NCBI RefSeq assembly: GCF_013409365.1
Contig: NZ_JACCBA010000001.1
Span: forward strand, 4,836,001 to 4,900,000
Source: Actinomadura luteofluorescens
GTDB taxonomy: Bacteria; Actinomycetota; Actinomycetes; Streptosporangiales; Streptosporangiaceae
Direction: 5' to 3'
DNA length: 64,000 bases
Part shown: positions 9,847 through 17,544 of the stretch, in pieces
Layout of the letters: each line of letters opens with the position of its first letter
Position numbering within the stretch: the stretch's first letter is position 1
Notes under the pieces: generated by a model
What the model was told of the DNA's origin: nothing
The model's database searches: none
Seen by the model: only the letters and a program-made list of their open reading frames with translations
Made by a program: the position numbers and the translations under genes

Positions 9847-10470
9847 GTGACCGAGATCCGAACCCCGCTCCGCCGCCGTCCCGCCCAGCGCCGCAGCGCC
9901 GAACGCGTCCAGCGGATGCTGGACGCCTGCGCCGAGATCCTGGACGAGGACGGCTACGACGGCCTGACCACGACGCGCATCGCCCAGCGCGCCGAGGTGG
10001 CGATCGGCTCGGTGTACCAGTTCTTCCCCGACAAGCGCGCGGTCGCGCAGGCGCTTGCGCTGCGCAACCTGGAGGAGTTCGGCGACCGGATCTCCGCGCG
10101 GCTCACCGCGGGCCGGTTCGGCGACTGGTCCGACACGGTCGGCGCGATCATCGAGATCTTCGTGGAGATGCACCGGACCGTGCCGGGCTTCCGGGTGCTG
10201 CGCTTCGGCGACGTCGCCGACGTCAACCTGCTCGACTCCGATGCCGACAACAACGCCGTGGTCGCCGACCGGCTCCGCCGGATGATCGTGGACACGTTCG
10301 GCGTCCAGGACACCCCGGGCCTCGCGACCGCGCTCGCCATCTCGGTCGAGGCCGGCGACGCCGTGCTGAAGATGGCGTTCCGCCGCAGCCCGGAAGGCGA
10401 CCCGGAGATCGTCGCCGAGGCCGAGCGGCTGATCCACGGATACCTGGCCGCGCACATCCAGGAGTCCTGA
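9847..10470 (+). CDS. TetR family transcriptional regulator
   Basis: 207 residues from a GTG at 9847. The N-terminal helix-turn-helix is DGLTTTRIAQRAEVAIGSVYQFF, typical of TetR, followed by PDKRAVAQALALR. The C-terminal ligand domain has no recognised specificity (EMHRTVPGFRVLRFGD). It lies between a divergent beta-glucosidase and, downstream on the same strand, a LURP-one-like gene and a diiron protein whose promoter holds a perfect 11-bp palindrome; either could be its target. It ends 48 bases before the next start. Confidence 0.9.
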   Translation: MTEIRTPLRRRPAQRRSAERVQRMLDACAEILDEDGYDGLTTTRIAQRAEVAIGSVYQFFPDKRAVAQALALRNLEEFGDRISARLTAGRFGDWSDTVGAIIEIFVEMHRTVPGFRVLRFGDVADVNLLDSDADNNAVVADRLRRMIVDTFGVQDTPGLATALAISVEAGDAVLKMAFRRSPEGDPEIVAEAERLIHGYLAAHIQES

Positions 10471-10518
10471 CCCGGACGTCGGACGCATCCGGGAAACGCC
10501 GGATGAAAGGGACTTGCT

Positions 10519-11163
10519 ATGGCAGACTCCCCTCCGCAAACCGACACGGAACGGGTGAGTTCGCTGGACGAGGAAAGACTCCAGGCACAGCGCAAGCTGC
10601 TGATCCGGCAGCGGGTGCGCCTGATGGTGAACCAGTACGAGGTGCACGCGGAGGGGCCGGGCGGCGACGAGGGCGAGCTGCTCGCCTTCGCGCAGCAGAA
10701 GCGGCTGGCGTTCAAGGAGCAGGTCACCCTCTACTCGGACGACTCCAAGACGCGCCCGATCCTCGGGTTCAAGGCGCGCAAGCGCATCGACCTCGCGTCG
10801 GCGTACGACATCACGGACGCGCACGGGCAGCCGATCGGAGTGTTCCGCAAGGACTTCAAGAAGTCGCTGCTCGCCTCCACCTGGCATCTGGAGCAGCCCG
10901 GCCTCGGCGTGACGACCGGCAGCGAGCGCAACAAGTTCGTCGCCCTGCTGCGGAGGGTCTGGCAGTTCATCCCGTACGTGGAGAACCTGCCGTTCGCATG
11001 GCCGTACCACTTCGACTTCTACGCCGGTGACCAGGTCGTCTTCAGCGTCGAGAAGAAGTTCGGCTTCCGCGACCGCTACATCGTCGAGATCAGCGACCCG
11101 CGCCTGGACCGCCGCCTCGTCATCGCCCAGGCCGTCGGCCTGGACGCCCTCCAGTCCCGCTGA
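10519..11163 (+). CDS. LURP-one / tubby-like C-terminal fold protein
   Basis: 214 residues. The pattern of beta strands with KLLIRQRVRLMVNQYEV, ILGFKARKRIDLASAYDITD, IGVFRKDFKKSLLASTW and YIVEISDPRLDRRLVIAQ is that of LURP-one-related proteins, a fold shared with phospholipid scramblases. Bacterial members are cytoplasmic or membrane associated and mostly uncharacterised. A GGGACTTGCT stretch precedes the ATG. It probably shares a transcript with the TetR gene upstream. Confidence 0.75.
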   Translation: MADSPPQTDTERVSSLDEERLQAQRKLLIRQRVRLMVNQYEVHAEGPGGDEGELLAFAQQKRLAFKEQVTLYSDDSKTRPILGFKARKRIDLASAYDITDAHGQPIGVFRKDFKKSLLASTWHLEQPGLGVTTGSERNKFVALLRRVWQFIPYVENLPFAWPYHFDFYAGDQVVFSVEKKFGFRDRYIVEISDPRLDRRLVIAQAVGLDALQSR

Positions 11164-11184
11164 CCCCGGGAACGTTCCGCCCGC

Positions 11185-11214
11185 TCGCCCGCACCCCTCC
11201 CGGGGCGCGGGCGA
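11185..11214 (+). terminator. Hairpin after the LURP-one-like gene
   Basis: The stem TCGCCCGC pairs with GCGGGCGA, with a second small stem (CCC/GGG) inside the loop. No T-run follows. It sits between the gene ending at 11163 and the palindrome before the diiron gene, so it may limit read-through. Confidence 0.4.
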
Positions 11215-11267
11215 CCGTGTTCGGTGGCGCCGGCGTCACGGGTTCCGGTGACTCACTGGCCTCCGCG

Positions 11268-11298
11268 GGCTTTACATGTTACGAAGGCATGTAAAGCC
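11268..11298. promoter_or_regulatory. Perfect 11-bp inverted repeat, candidate operator
   Basis: The arm GGCTTTACATG (11268-11278) is repeated inverted as CATGTAAAGCC (11288-11298) around nine bases. It ends 60 bp before the GTG of the diiron protein gene. It is AT-richer than its surroundings and not followed by a T-run, which favours a protein-binding site over a terminator. The TetR encoded at 9847 is the nearest candidate binder. Confidence 0.6.
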
Positions 11299-11358
11299 AA
11301 GGGCGGTGCACACCCGCGTCGCGATCGTGCGGCGTCACCCCTGGAGGAGGATCCCCCC

Positions 11359-12465
11359 GTGAGTTCCTACGACCTCTACGCCACGCCGGTCCCGACCGAG
11401 ACGTGGAACGTCCCGATGGCGGGCGACACCCGCTTCACCTGGGAGTACGACGAGGGCCGCGACCGGCTGCTGAACCTGTACCAGAAGGGCAAGGACAAGC
11501 AGTGGGACGCGCAGAAGCGCATCGACTGGGACCTTGAGGTCGATCCGATCAACATCGCCGGGCTGCCGGAGAACTTCAACCCGCTGTTCGGGTCCGACAT
11601 CTGGGACAAGATGTCGCAGAAGGAGAAGGACGAGTTCGGCCGCCACCAGGGCTCGTGGCTGTTCAGCCAGTTCCTGCACGGCGAGCAGGGCGCGCTGAAC
11701 GTCTCGGCGCGCATCGTCCAGACCGTCCCGGACCTGGACTCGAAGTTCTACGCCGCCACCCAGACCATGGACGAGGCGCGCCACGTCGAGCTGTACGCGA
11801 AGTTCGTGCACGAGAAGATCGGCATGTACTACCCGGTCAACCAGGACCTGGCGAAGCTGCTCGCCGAGTCGCTGGAGGACAGCCGCTGGGACCTGCCCTA
11901 CCTCGGCATGCAGGTCCTCATCGAGGGCCTCGCCCTCGCCGCGTTCGGGCTGTACCGCGACATGTCGACCAACCCGCTGGTCAAGCAGCTCCTCGCGTAC
12001 GTCATGCAGGACGAGGCACGGCACGTCGCGTTCGGGCGCCTCGCGCTCAAGGACTACTACGCCGAGCTCACCGACAAGGAGCGGGCCGAGCGCGAGGAGT
12101 TCGTCGTCGAGGGCTGCTACCTGATGCGCGACCGCTTCAAGGGGCGCGAGATCTTCGAGCAGCTCGACATGCCGGTCGACCGGTGCATGGAGTACGTCGA
12201 CAACTCCGACATGTACACGCTCTATCAGTCGCTCCTTTTCAGCCGCATCGTCCCGTGCGTCCGGGACGTGGGCCTCTGGGGTGACAAGGTGCAGGCCGCC
12301 TACCAGGACATGGGCGTCCTCGACAACGCCAAGGCCGACCTCGAAGCCCTGATGAGGCAGGACGAGGAGATCGCCGAGAAGGTCGACGAGGAGCGCTACG
12401 CGACCGAGCTCGCCGCCCGCCAGGACGAGGTCGACGAGGCCATCTCCCTCGGCGCGGCCGAGTAG
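11359..12465 (+). CDS. Ferritin-like diiron-carboxylate protein
   Basis: 368 residues from a GTG at 11359 with GGAGGAGG eight bases before it. A complete two-His, four-carboxylate diiron site is visible: Glu109 (HGEQGAL), Glu139 and His142 (DEARHVE), Glu189 (IEGLAL), Glu219 and His222 (DEARHVA). This is the arrangement of R2-like and AurF-like N-oxygenases and related oxidases. The C-terminal 100 residues are extra helices. The protein would be a cytosolic oxidase or oxygenase with an unidentified substrate. It is monocistronic, with a strong terminator after it and a palindromic operator before it. Confidence 0.85.
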   Translation: MSSYDLYATPVPTETWNVPMAGDTRFTWEYDEGRDRLLNLYQKGKDKQWDAQKRIDWDLEVDPINIAGLPENFNPLFGSDIWDKMSQKEKDEFGRHQGSWLFSQFLHGEQGALNVSARIVQTVPDLDSKFYAATQTMDEARHVELYAKFVHEKIGMYYPVNQDLAKLLAESLEDSRWDLPYLGMQVLIEGLALAAFGLYRDMSTNPLVKQLLAYVMQDEARHVAFGRLALKDYYAELTDKERAEREEFVVEGCYLMRDRFKGREIFEQLDMPVDRCMEYVDNSDMYTLYQSLLFSRIVPCVRDVGLWGDKVQAAYQDMGVLDNAKADLEALMRQDEEIAEKVDEERYATELAARQDEVDEAISLGAAE

Positions 12466-12478
12466 CCGGACCGCGGTC

Positions 12479-12510
12479 GGGCGGGGGCGTCCTCCGGGAC
12501 GCCCCCGCCC
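12479..12510 (+). terminator. Intrinsic terminator of the diiron protein gene
   Basis: A 14-bp perfect GC stem (GGGCGGGGGCGTCC pairing with its complement) has a four-base loop and is followed by TTTGCTTTAT. It begins 13 bases after the stop codon. Confidence 0.85.
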
Positions 12511-12724
12511 TTTGCTTTATCCGAAATTGTCAGCATTTGGCATTTCGCCGAACAGCTATGATCAGTTCATCTAGATCTTTCTGGTTTCCCCAAGTCATTT
12601 TCGAATCGGCCGCATCCGGCCGCGCTGTGTACTAGCGTCCCCGCTCGACGGTGCGCCGGGATTCACCAGCCGCTCGGGCGCACGCCACAGGTGCACGGCC
12701 AATCCGAAAACCCCGGGGGAAAGA

Positions 12725-13735
12725 ATGAACCGCTCCGCCAGAAGCCTGTTCAGGGTCTCCGTCCTCGCCTCGTTCGCCGCCGCGATCGCCGTGGCGGCCG
12801 CCCCGACGGACGCCGCACCCGCGAAGGCGGCGCCGAGCGCGGCGTCCGGCCCGTCCACGCTGCTCCTGTACGAGACCGCCTCCACGGGCCATACCGTCAT
12901 GCGCACCCTCCCCGCCCCCGTCGCCGGGACGGGCGGCCGGACCGCGGAGCTGGGCACCGGCGCCGCGGACGGGCTGCTGCGGGCCGCGCCGGCGGGCTCG
13001 GGCATGCGCACCGCCCGCGCCCGGTGCCGGGTGCGCCCGGACGAGACGCTCGGGTCGAGCACCGGGCTTGGGCTGCCGGACGCGCAGCTGCCGTCCGTCG
13101 GCCAGGCCCCGATCAGTGGGCTCCCCCAGGGCGACTGCCCAAGTGCGACCCACCGTGACGCCCGCGCTAGCAAGCCCGGGACGGCGCTGCCCATCCCGCC
13201 CGGTGGAGGGGGCGACGTCCCCGGCACGCTGCTCGGCGGCGTCGGCAAGCTCGGCAAGGGCCTGCCCACCGGCAAGCTCCTGCCCGGCGGCAAGCTCGGA
13301 CACCGCGAGGCCGCGCGGAACGCCCGCGCCGCCGAGACGCCCATCAGCCTGGCCGGCCCGGGGCCGAACTCCGGGCTGCCGGACCTCGGGTCCCTGCTCG
13401 GCGGCGCGACCCCCGGTGGCCTGCCCCTCGGCTCGGTGCTCTTCCCGCGGGCCGCCCGGTACGCCGGGCCCGCCCCGTCCGGCGACCTGGTCGGGCAGGC
13501 TGGCGGCACCGTGGACAAGGCCAAGTCCGGCCTCGGCCGGCCCGAGGGCGGCGTCGGCAACGTTGTGGACGTCCTGAAGGCGCGTGACGGCGCCGCCCGC
13601 AGGACGGCTGACGGCGGGCCGGAGGACGGCCCGCTGTCCATGCCCGACGCGTCCGTGCTCGGCGTGCCGAAGGTGCCGGCGGTGCCTGCGGTGCCCGCGG
13701 TTCCGGCGGTTCCGGCCGCCGGCGGGCGCGGCTGA
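12725..13735 (+). CDS. Secreted Gly/Pro-rich hypothetical protein
   Basis: 336 residues. A signal peptide is clear: MNRSARSLFRVS, a hydrophobic core SVLASFAAAIAVAAAPTDA, and cleavage near AAPA. The mature part is low-complexity: Gly/Leu-rich segments (LLGGVGKLGKGLPTGKLLPGG) and a C-terminal VPAVPAVPAVPAVP run. Similar exported proteins of actinomycetes are wall-associated and uncharacterised. GGGGGAAAG precedes the ATG. It is flanked by terminators on both sides, so it is transcribed alone. Confidence 0.75.
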   Translation: MNRSARSLFRVSVLASFAAAIAVAAAPTDAAPAKAAPSAASGPSTLLLYETASTGHTVMRTLPAPVAGTGGRTAELGTGAADGLLRAAPAGSGMRTARARCRVRPDETLGSSTGLGLPDAQLPSVGQAPISGLPQGDCPSATHRDARASKPGTALPIPPGGGGDVPGTLLGGVGKLGKGLPTGKLLPGGKLGHREAARNARAAETPISLAGPGPNSGLPDLGSLLGGATPGGLPLGSVLFPRAARYAGPAPSGDLVGQAGGTVDKAKSGLGRPEGGVGNVVDVLKARDGAARRTADGGPEDGPLSMPDASVLGVPKVPAVPAVPAVPAVPAAGGRG

Positions 13736-13758
13736 CGCGCCGCCTGTCGTCCCAGCTC

Positions 13759-13802
13759 ACGGGGCGGTCCGACGGAAGTGATCTTCCGTCGGGCCGCCCC
13801 GT
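13759..13802 (+). terminator. Long perfect hairpin terminator
   Basis: A 19-bp stem (starting ACGGGGCGG, with one G-U pair) has the six-base loop GTGATC. It starts 24 bases after the stop of the secreted protein gene. There is only a weak T-run after it. Confidence 0.75.
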
Positions 13803-14220
13803 TCCCATGTGCCGGATCCTTTGTTATCCGTCCGAGATCAGCGGTATGCGCGCAGTAAAGACGATCTTGAAATGTGGTCACCCGATGAAGTTGATCAGCT
13901 TCGGCGGGCAAAAGGTGAGGTGACAAATCCCACAAACAACGGCTCTACGGCTTGATCTATGGAGGACACAACGTACGGTCAGGGACTTGTGCGGCGCTTC
14001 AGCGATTTCGAAAAGTGAAGATGCCTTTCCAGCCGCACCTGCCGGACGCCGATCCGCGATCATGCGGACGCGCCTGAGAGAACGGCGCGAAGCGGGCCGA
14101 TGAGCCCGCGGGCGGCGGGGGATCCGGGGGACGGCCTACGTCGCCCGGCCCTGCCATGAGAGAGCGGCGGTGAGATCCGCCGGGCGTCCGGGGTCCTGTC
14201 CCCTAACAAAGGACTCCTCT
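13803..14220 (+). other. Long 5' leader region before the RlpA-like gene
   Basis: About 415 bases without a convincing gene. The sequence is rich in possible stems, including GGCGG-TGAGAT-CCGCC at about 14166-14181. GTCCT at 14193-14197 can pair with AGGAC at 14210-14214, which overlaps the Shine-Dalgarno of the next gene. RlpA and Rpf genes in actinobacteria often have regulatory leaders; I could not match this one to a known riboswitch. Confidence 0.35.
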
Positions 14221-14850
14221 GTGGGTAGCCCTGTCAGGCGTCTTCTTCGAGCGCGCCTACGCACCATCCTGATCGTCTCCGGCGCCGCCGTCGCCGTCCT
14301 CGCCGCGGGCGCTTTCGCCCTGGCCGGACGCGAAGGCCCCGCCGACTCGGCACAGGCGGCGCAGACCGCGCCCCAGGCCGCGGACCCGCTGGCGGACCGT
14401 CCGCACGGCGAGCCGACCCGCGCCGGCCGAGGCCGGCCCCGCTCTCCGGAGCCGTCACCTTCGAAGACTCCCAGGAAGGGCAAGAAGAAGAAGTCGTCGA
14501 AGGCCGACAGCCAGGCCGCGAACCTGGCGAAGCCCAAGAAGAAGAAGCAGTACAAGGTCGTGAAGTCGGGTTCCTGCGAGGCCTCCTACTACTGGGAGGG
14601 CCAGATGACCGCGAGCGGCGAGCCCTTCGACCCGAGCGAGCTGACGGCCGCGCACAAGACGCTGCCGCTGGGCTCGAAGGTCCGGGTGACCAACAAGAAC
14701 AACGACCGTTCGGTCGTCGTCCGCATCAACGACCGCGGCCCGTACGCGGGCGGACGCTGCCTGGACCTGTCCAAGGCCGCCATGAAGAAGGTCGGCGGCA
14801 CCGGGTCGGGCGTCATTCCCGTCCGCTACGAGGTCCTGTCCAAGGGCTGA
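14221..14850 (+). CDS. RlpA-like secreted double-psi beta-barrel protein
   Basis: 209 residues from a GTG preceded by AAAGGA. An N-terminal membrane anchor or signal (LRTILIVSGAAVAVLAAGAFALA) leads to a Pro/Lys-rich linker with KGKKKKSSK and KPKKKKQYK. The double-psi beta-barrel then contains GSCEASYYWEGQMTASGEPFD, LPLGSKVRVTN and VVRINDRGPYAGGRCLDLS, with the conserved Asp in NDRGP. RlpA proteins cleave denuded glycan strands or bind the wall. The lysine-rich linker suits binding to anionic wall polymers. It follows a long structured leader and ends before a strong hairpin. Confidence 0.85.
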   Translation: MGSPVRRLLRARLRTILIVSGAAVAVLAAGAFALAGREGPADSAQAAQTAPQAADPLADRPHGEPTRAGRGRPRSPEPSPSKTPRKGKKKKSSKADSQAANLAKPKKKKQYKVVKSGSCEASYYWEGQMTASGEPFDPSELTAAHKTLPLGSKVRVTNKNNDRSVVVRINDRGPYAGGRCLDLSKAAMKKVGGTGSGVIPVRYEVLSKG

Positions 14851-14866
14851 CCCGCTCGGTCACCAC

Positions 14867-14902
14867 CCGCCCGGCGGGCGCGGCAGCGTGCCCGCCGGGC
14901 GG
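14867..14902. terminator. Bidirectional terminator between convergent genes
   Basis: The 13-bp stem CCGCCCGGCGGGC pairs with GCCCGCCGGGCGG around a ten-base loop. It lies exactly between the stop of the RlpA-like gene and the stop of the convergent hydrolase, so it can serve both. Confidence 0.75.
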
Positions 14903-15892
14903 TCAGAACCCGTGGCCCAGCCCGGCGCCCGTCCGTGCCTCCGGGGCGTTCCCCGTGCCGGACGACCACGAACCGTGCCGCCGCTCCATCGGCTGCGTGT
15001 CACCGCTCGCCTCGGCCGCCCCGCCACCGGGCCCGGCCTGCGCGGCCCCCTCGGCCGCCCCGGGCGCGAGCGTGGCGAGACGGTCGCGGAACCAGTCGGT
15101 GAGGACGCCGTCGACCCGGACGGCCTCGGTGATCGGCGGACGCGGCTCGGTGCCGGGCTCGGCGGCCAGCGCGTGCCCCATCCGGAACGTGGTCGACTCC
15201 GCCTGGCCGCCGTGCCTGCGCAGCTCGTCGCGGAGCGCCGTGATCTCCCGTGCGGGGACGACGCGGTCCTTCGCGCCGCCGACGAGCAGGACCGGGACGT
15301 CCCGTCCGGCGATGTCACCGGCGAGGGCCCCGAGGTCGAGCCGGTCGGCGAGCGCGACGGCGTGCTCGCTCCAGGCGCGCTCCGAACCGGACCTCTTCTC
15401 CACCGCCCGCGCGGCCCGCGCCGGGGCGACGACGGGCGCGACGAGCGCGGCGGTGCTCACCGGGACCACACCGTGCGCCACGGCGAGCAGGGCGGCCGCG
15501 CCGCCCGCGCTGAAGCCCGCGAGGCCCACCGGGCCGTCCGGGACGTCGAGGTCGCGGCGGATCTGCGCGAGCGCGTCGGGCAGCCGCCGGGCGGCGTTCT
15601 CCACGGCCGCGCAGTACGCCTCGATGCTCTCGGTCTCCAGGATCGAGCCGGAGCCGAGACCGCCGGGCGAGCGCCCCGGCAGGTCGAGATAGACGCGCCA
15701 CACGGGCACGCCCGTCATCGGGATCGCCGTCGCCAGCGCGCTCGCCGCCCGTGGCGGGTCGAAGCCGGGCCAGGCCACGATCAGCCGGGTCGGGCCGGAC
15801 GCGGTCGCGTCGACGGCCGTCGGGGGCAGCGCGACATAGGCGTCGCCTGCCACGGTGCCGTGGACGGGGCGGTTCGTATCGTCGCCGCTCAT
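14903..15892 (-). CDS. Alpha/beta hydrolase (dienelactone hydrolase-like)
   Basis: 329 residues. The nucleophile elbow is GLAGFSAGGAA. The acid Asp lies in LVGGAKDRVVPA and the catalytic His in FRMGHALAAEP. The last 60 residues are low-complexity (Gly/Ala-rich) and look like an unstructured tail. No signal peptide is present. A GCAGGAGC Shine-Dalgarno about 11 bases before the ATG overlaps the stop of a small upstream frame, suggesting a two-gene operon. The substrate is unknown; esterase or peptidase-type activity is likely from the fold. Confidence 0.8.
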   Translation of the reverse strand: MSGDDTNRPVHGTVAGDAYVALPPTAVDATASGPTRLIVAWPGFDPPRAASALATAIPMTGVPVWRVYLDLPGRSPGGLGSGSILETESIEAYCAAVENAARRLPDALAQIRRDLDVPDGPVGLAGFSAGGAAALLAVAHGVVPVSTAALVAPVVAPARAARAVEKRSGSERAWSEHAVALADRLDLGALAGDIAGRDVPVLLVGGAKDRVVPAREITALRDELRRHGGQAESTTFRMGHALAAEPGTEPRPPITEAVRVDGVLTDWFRDRLATLAPGAAEGAAQAGPGGGAAEASGDTQPMERRHGSWSSGTGNAPEARTGAGLGHGF

Positions 15893-15901
15893 ATCGGTAC
15901 G

Positions 15902-16132
15902 TCAGCTCCTGCGATGCTCGACGGGCTTTGCCGGTCGTGCCGGGCGGAGGCGGCGCTCCCCCGGATCGCCCATGCTCGCAGCGGCCGCCAGCCGACACGC
16001 CGCGAACCGCCGCACGTCGACCACGAGAGTGATGAACACCTCACCTGAGGTCACCCGGATCGAGCGCGATCGCCCGATCCGATCGATGATCGTGCTGGCG
16101 AGAGCCGGATCGGCCCGGGGTGTGACCCGCAC
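15902..16132 (-). CDS. Possible small protein upstream of the hydrolase
   Basis: A 76-residue frame from a GTG at 16132: it begins VRVTPRADPALASTIID and continues SIRVTSGEVFITLVVDVRRFA, a pattern with alternating hydrophobic strands, then a basic tail. It ends ten bases before the hydrolase start, and its stop overlaps that gene's Shine-Dalgarno. No strong ribosome site of its own is visible, and the family is not recognised. The composition is coding-like, but the call is tentative. Confidence 0.45.
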   Translation of the reverse strand: MRVTPRADPALASTIIDRIGRSRSIRVTSGEVFITLVVDVRRFAACRLAAAASMGDPGERRLRPARPAKPVEHRRS

Positions 16133-16149
16133 CTCATGATCGATCGAAG

Positions 16150-16176
16150 GGAACAATTCCGGCACTCGTCGCGTCC
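16150..16176 (+). promoter_or_regulatory. Possible ECF-type promoter of the DUF1232 gene
   Basis: GGAAC at 16150-16154 is followed after 18 bases by GTCC at 16173. This spacing matches the GGAAC/GTT-GTC elements of actinobacterial ECF sigma factors such as SigE. It lies about 60 bp before the start of the DUF1232 gene. Confidence 0.3.
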
Positions 16177-16237
16177 TAGTCGTACGTGGGCGTTGCGGGG
16201 GCGCGCCCGCCCAGACGTCCCGATTCAAGGAGTGCTG

Positions 16238-16600
16238 GTGGACAGGAAGCGCAGTGCGGCCGCCGCCGGGCAGGCCTGGCATATCTACCGCGAGACGCTC
16301 GAACCCGACGCGCCAGGATTCTGGGAACGCTTCCGCGCCGTTCCCAGGATGCTCAAGTCGGTCCTGCGCGGGCAGTACAAGGGGATGTCCTTCGGGACGC
16401 TCGGACTGCTCGCCCTGGGGCTCGTCTACATCATCTCCCCGATCGACGCCATTCCCGACGTCATCCCCGTCGTGGGCATCGCCGACGACACCGGGCTGGC
16501 CCTGTGGCTGGCGACCGTGCTGGTGAAGTCCGCAGGGGACTTCGTCACCTGGGAGCGCAGCGGGCGCCCGACCGTCATCGTCGGCGAGCCCGTCGACTGA
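16238..16600 (+). CDS. DUF1232 (YkvA-like) membrane protein
   Basis: 120 residues from a GTG at 16238 with AAGGAG a few bases before it. The DUF1232 signature lies in one long hydrophobic stretch: LVYIISPIDAIPDVIPVVG followed by DDTGLALWLATVL. Members are small membrane proteins of unknown function, often stress-linked. The N-terminus is basic and helical. It is convergent with the IclR gene. Confidence 0.82.
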   Translation: MDRKRSAAAAGQAWHIYRETLEPDAPGFWERFRAVPRMLKSVLRGQYKGMSFGTLGLLALGLVYIISPIDAIPDVIPVVGIADDTGLALWLATVLVKSAGDFVTWERSGRPTVIVGEPVD

Positions 16601-16613
16601 CGACCGCACGGAC

Positions 16614-17363
16614 TCAGGAGGCGTTCGGCCCCAGTTCCTTGGCGAAACGGTCGGCGGCGTCGCGCATGATGGGCACGACGTTCGGAACGGCCTCGTGCGT
16701 CATACGTCCTGAAGGCCCCGACACCGAGATGGCCGTCAACGTCGGCGCACCTTGCAACGCCACCGCGACGCACCGGACACCGAGCTCCTGCTCCTCGTCG
16801 TCGAGCGCGTAGCCCTGCCGGCGGATCTGCTCAAGTTCCGCTAGCAGGGCTTCTGCGTCGGTGAAGGTGTTGGGCGTGTGCGCGTCCATGCCCGTCCTGG
16901 CGAGGATCTCGCGGACCCGATGGTCCGGCAACTGCGCCAGGAGCGCCTTCCCCACACCCGTGCAGTGCGGCTGGACGCGCCGCCCCACCTCGGTGAACAT
17001 CCGCATCGAGTGCTTGGACGGCACCTGCGCCACGTACACGGCCTCGTCCCCCTCCAGGACCGCCATGTTGGCCGTCTCGCCGACCTCCTCCACCAGCCGC
17101 GACAGCACCGGCCGCGCCCACGTGCCGAGCAGGCGGCTCGCGCCCTCGCCGAGCCGGATGAGGCGCGGGCCCAGGGCGTAGCGCTTGGACGGCTCCTGCC
17201 GGACATAGCCCTGGTTGACCAGCGTCCGCATCAGCCGGTAGATCGTCGGCATCGGCAGCCCGGAGACCTCCGTCAGCTCCGACAGCGCCATCTCGCCGCC
17301 CGCGTCCGCCAGATGCTCCAGCAGCTCGAACGCGCGGGCCAGCGACCGAACGCCCTCCGTCAC
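16614..17363 (-). CDS. IclR family transcriptional regulator
   Basis: 249 residues from a GTG at 17363 with GAGAGGAG just before it. The winged helix is ALSELTEVSGLPMPTIYRLMRTL. The ligand domain carries the family's HCTGVGKALLAQLP and a Cys in LGVRCVAVALQG. IclR members repress or activate catabolic operons in response to small organic acids. A frame continuing to 17495 is open but lacks a ribosome site and lies outside the family. It is divergent from the repetitive surface-protein gene at 17545, with a 180-bp gap. Confidence 0.9.
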   Translation of the reverse strand: MTEGVRSLARAFELLEHLADAGGEMALSELTEVSGLPMPTIYRLMRTLVNQGYVRQEPSKRYALGPRLIRLGEGASRLLGTWARPVLSRLVEEVGETANMAVLEGDEAVYVAQVPSKHSMRMFTEVGRRVQPHCTGVGKALLAQLPDHRVREILARTGMDAHTPNTFTDAEALLAELEQIRRQGYALDDEEQELGVRCVAVALQGAPTLTAISVSGPSGRMTHEAVPNVVPIMRDAADRFAKELGPNAS

Positions 17364-17544
17364 CCGTGACTCCTCTCCATCGCGATCACCCGATTCTACG
17401 AAGATTCGATTTCGCTGTGCGAAAGAGGGTGGGTTGCCGGGATGCGGCACGTTACTCCGGCGAGTGACGCGGCAATAACTCCTTGTGTCCGACATCGTGA
17501 GCGCGGCCCCCGGGTGCCCACGAGGAGACCGCTAGGGGGAGCGT

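Noticed and set aside
13878..14063. 61-residue frame with cysteines on the minus strand in the leader
   Set aside because: No ribosome site, no family resemblance, and it runs through the probable leader of the RlpA-like gene.
13803..14220. c-di-AMP (ydaO-type) riboswitch before the RlpA-like gene
   Set aside because: The context fits, but the conserved blocks I know for that class, such as the CCCGACAGCU segment, are absent. I only report an unassigned leader.
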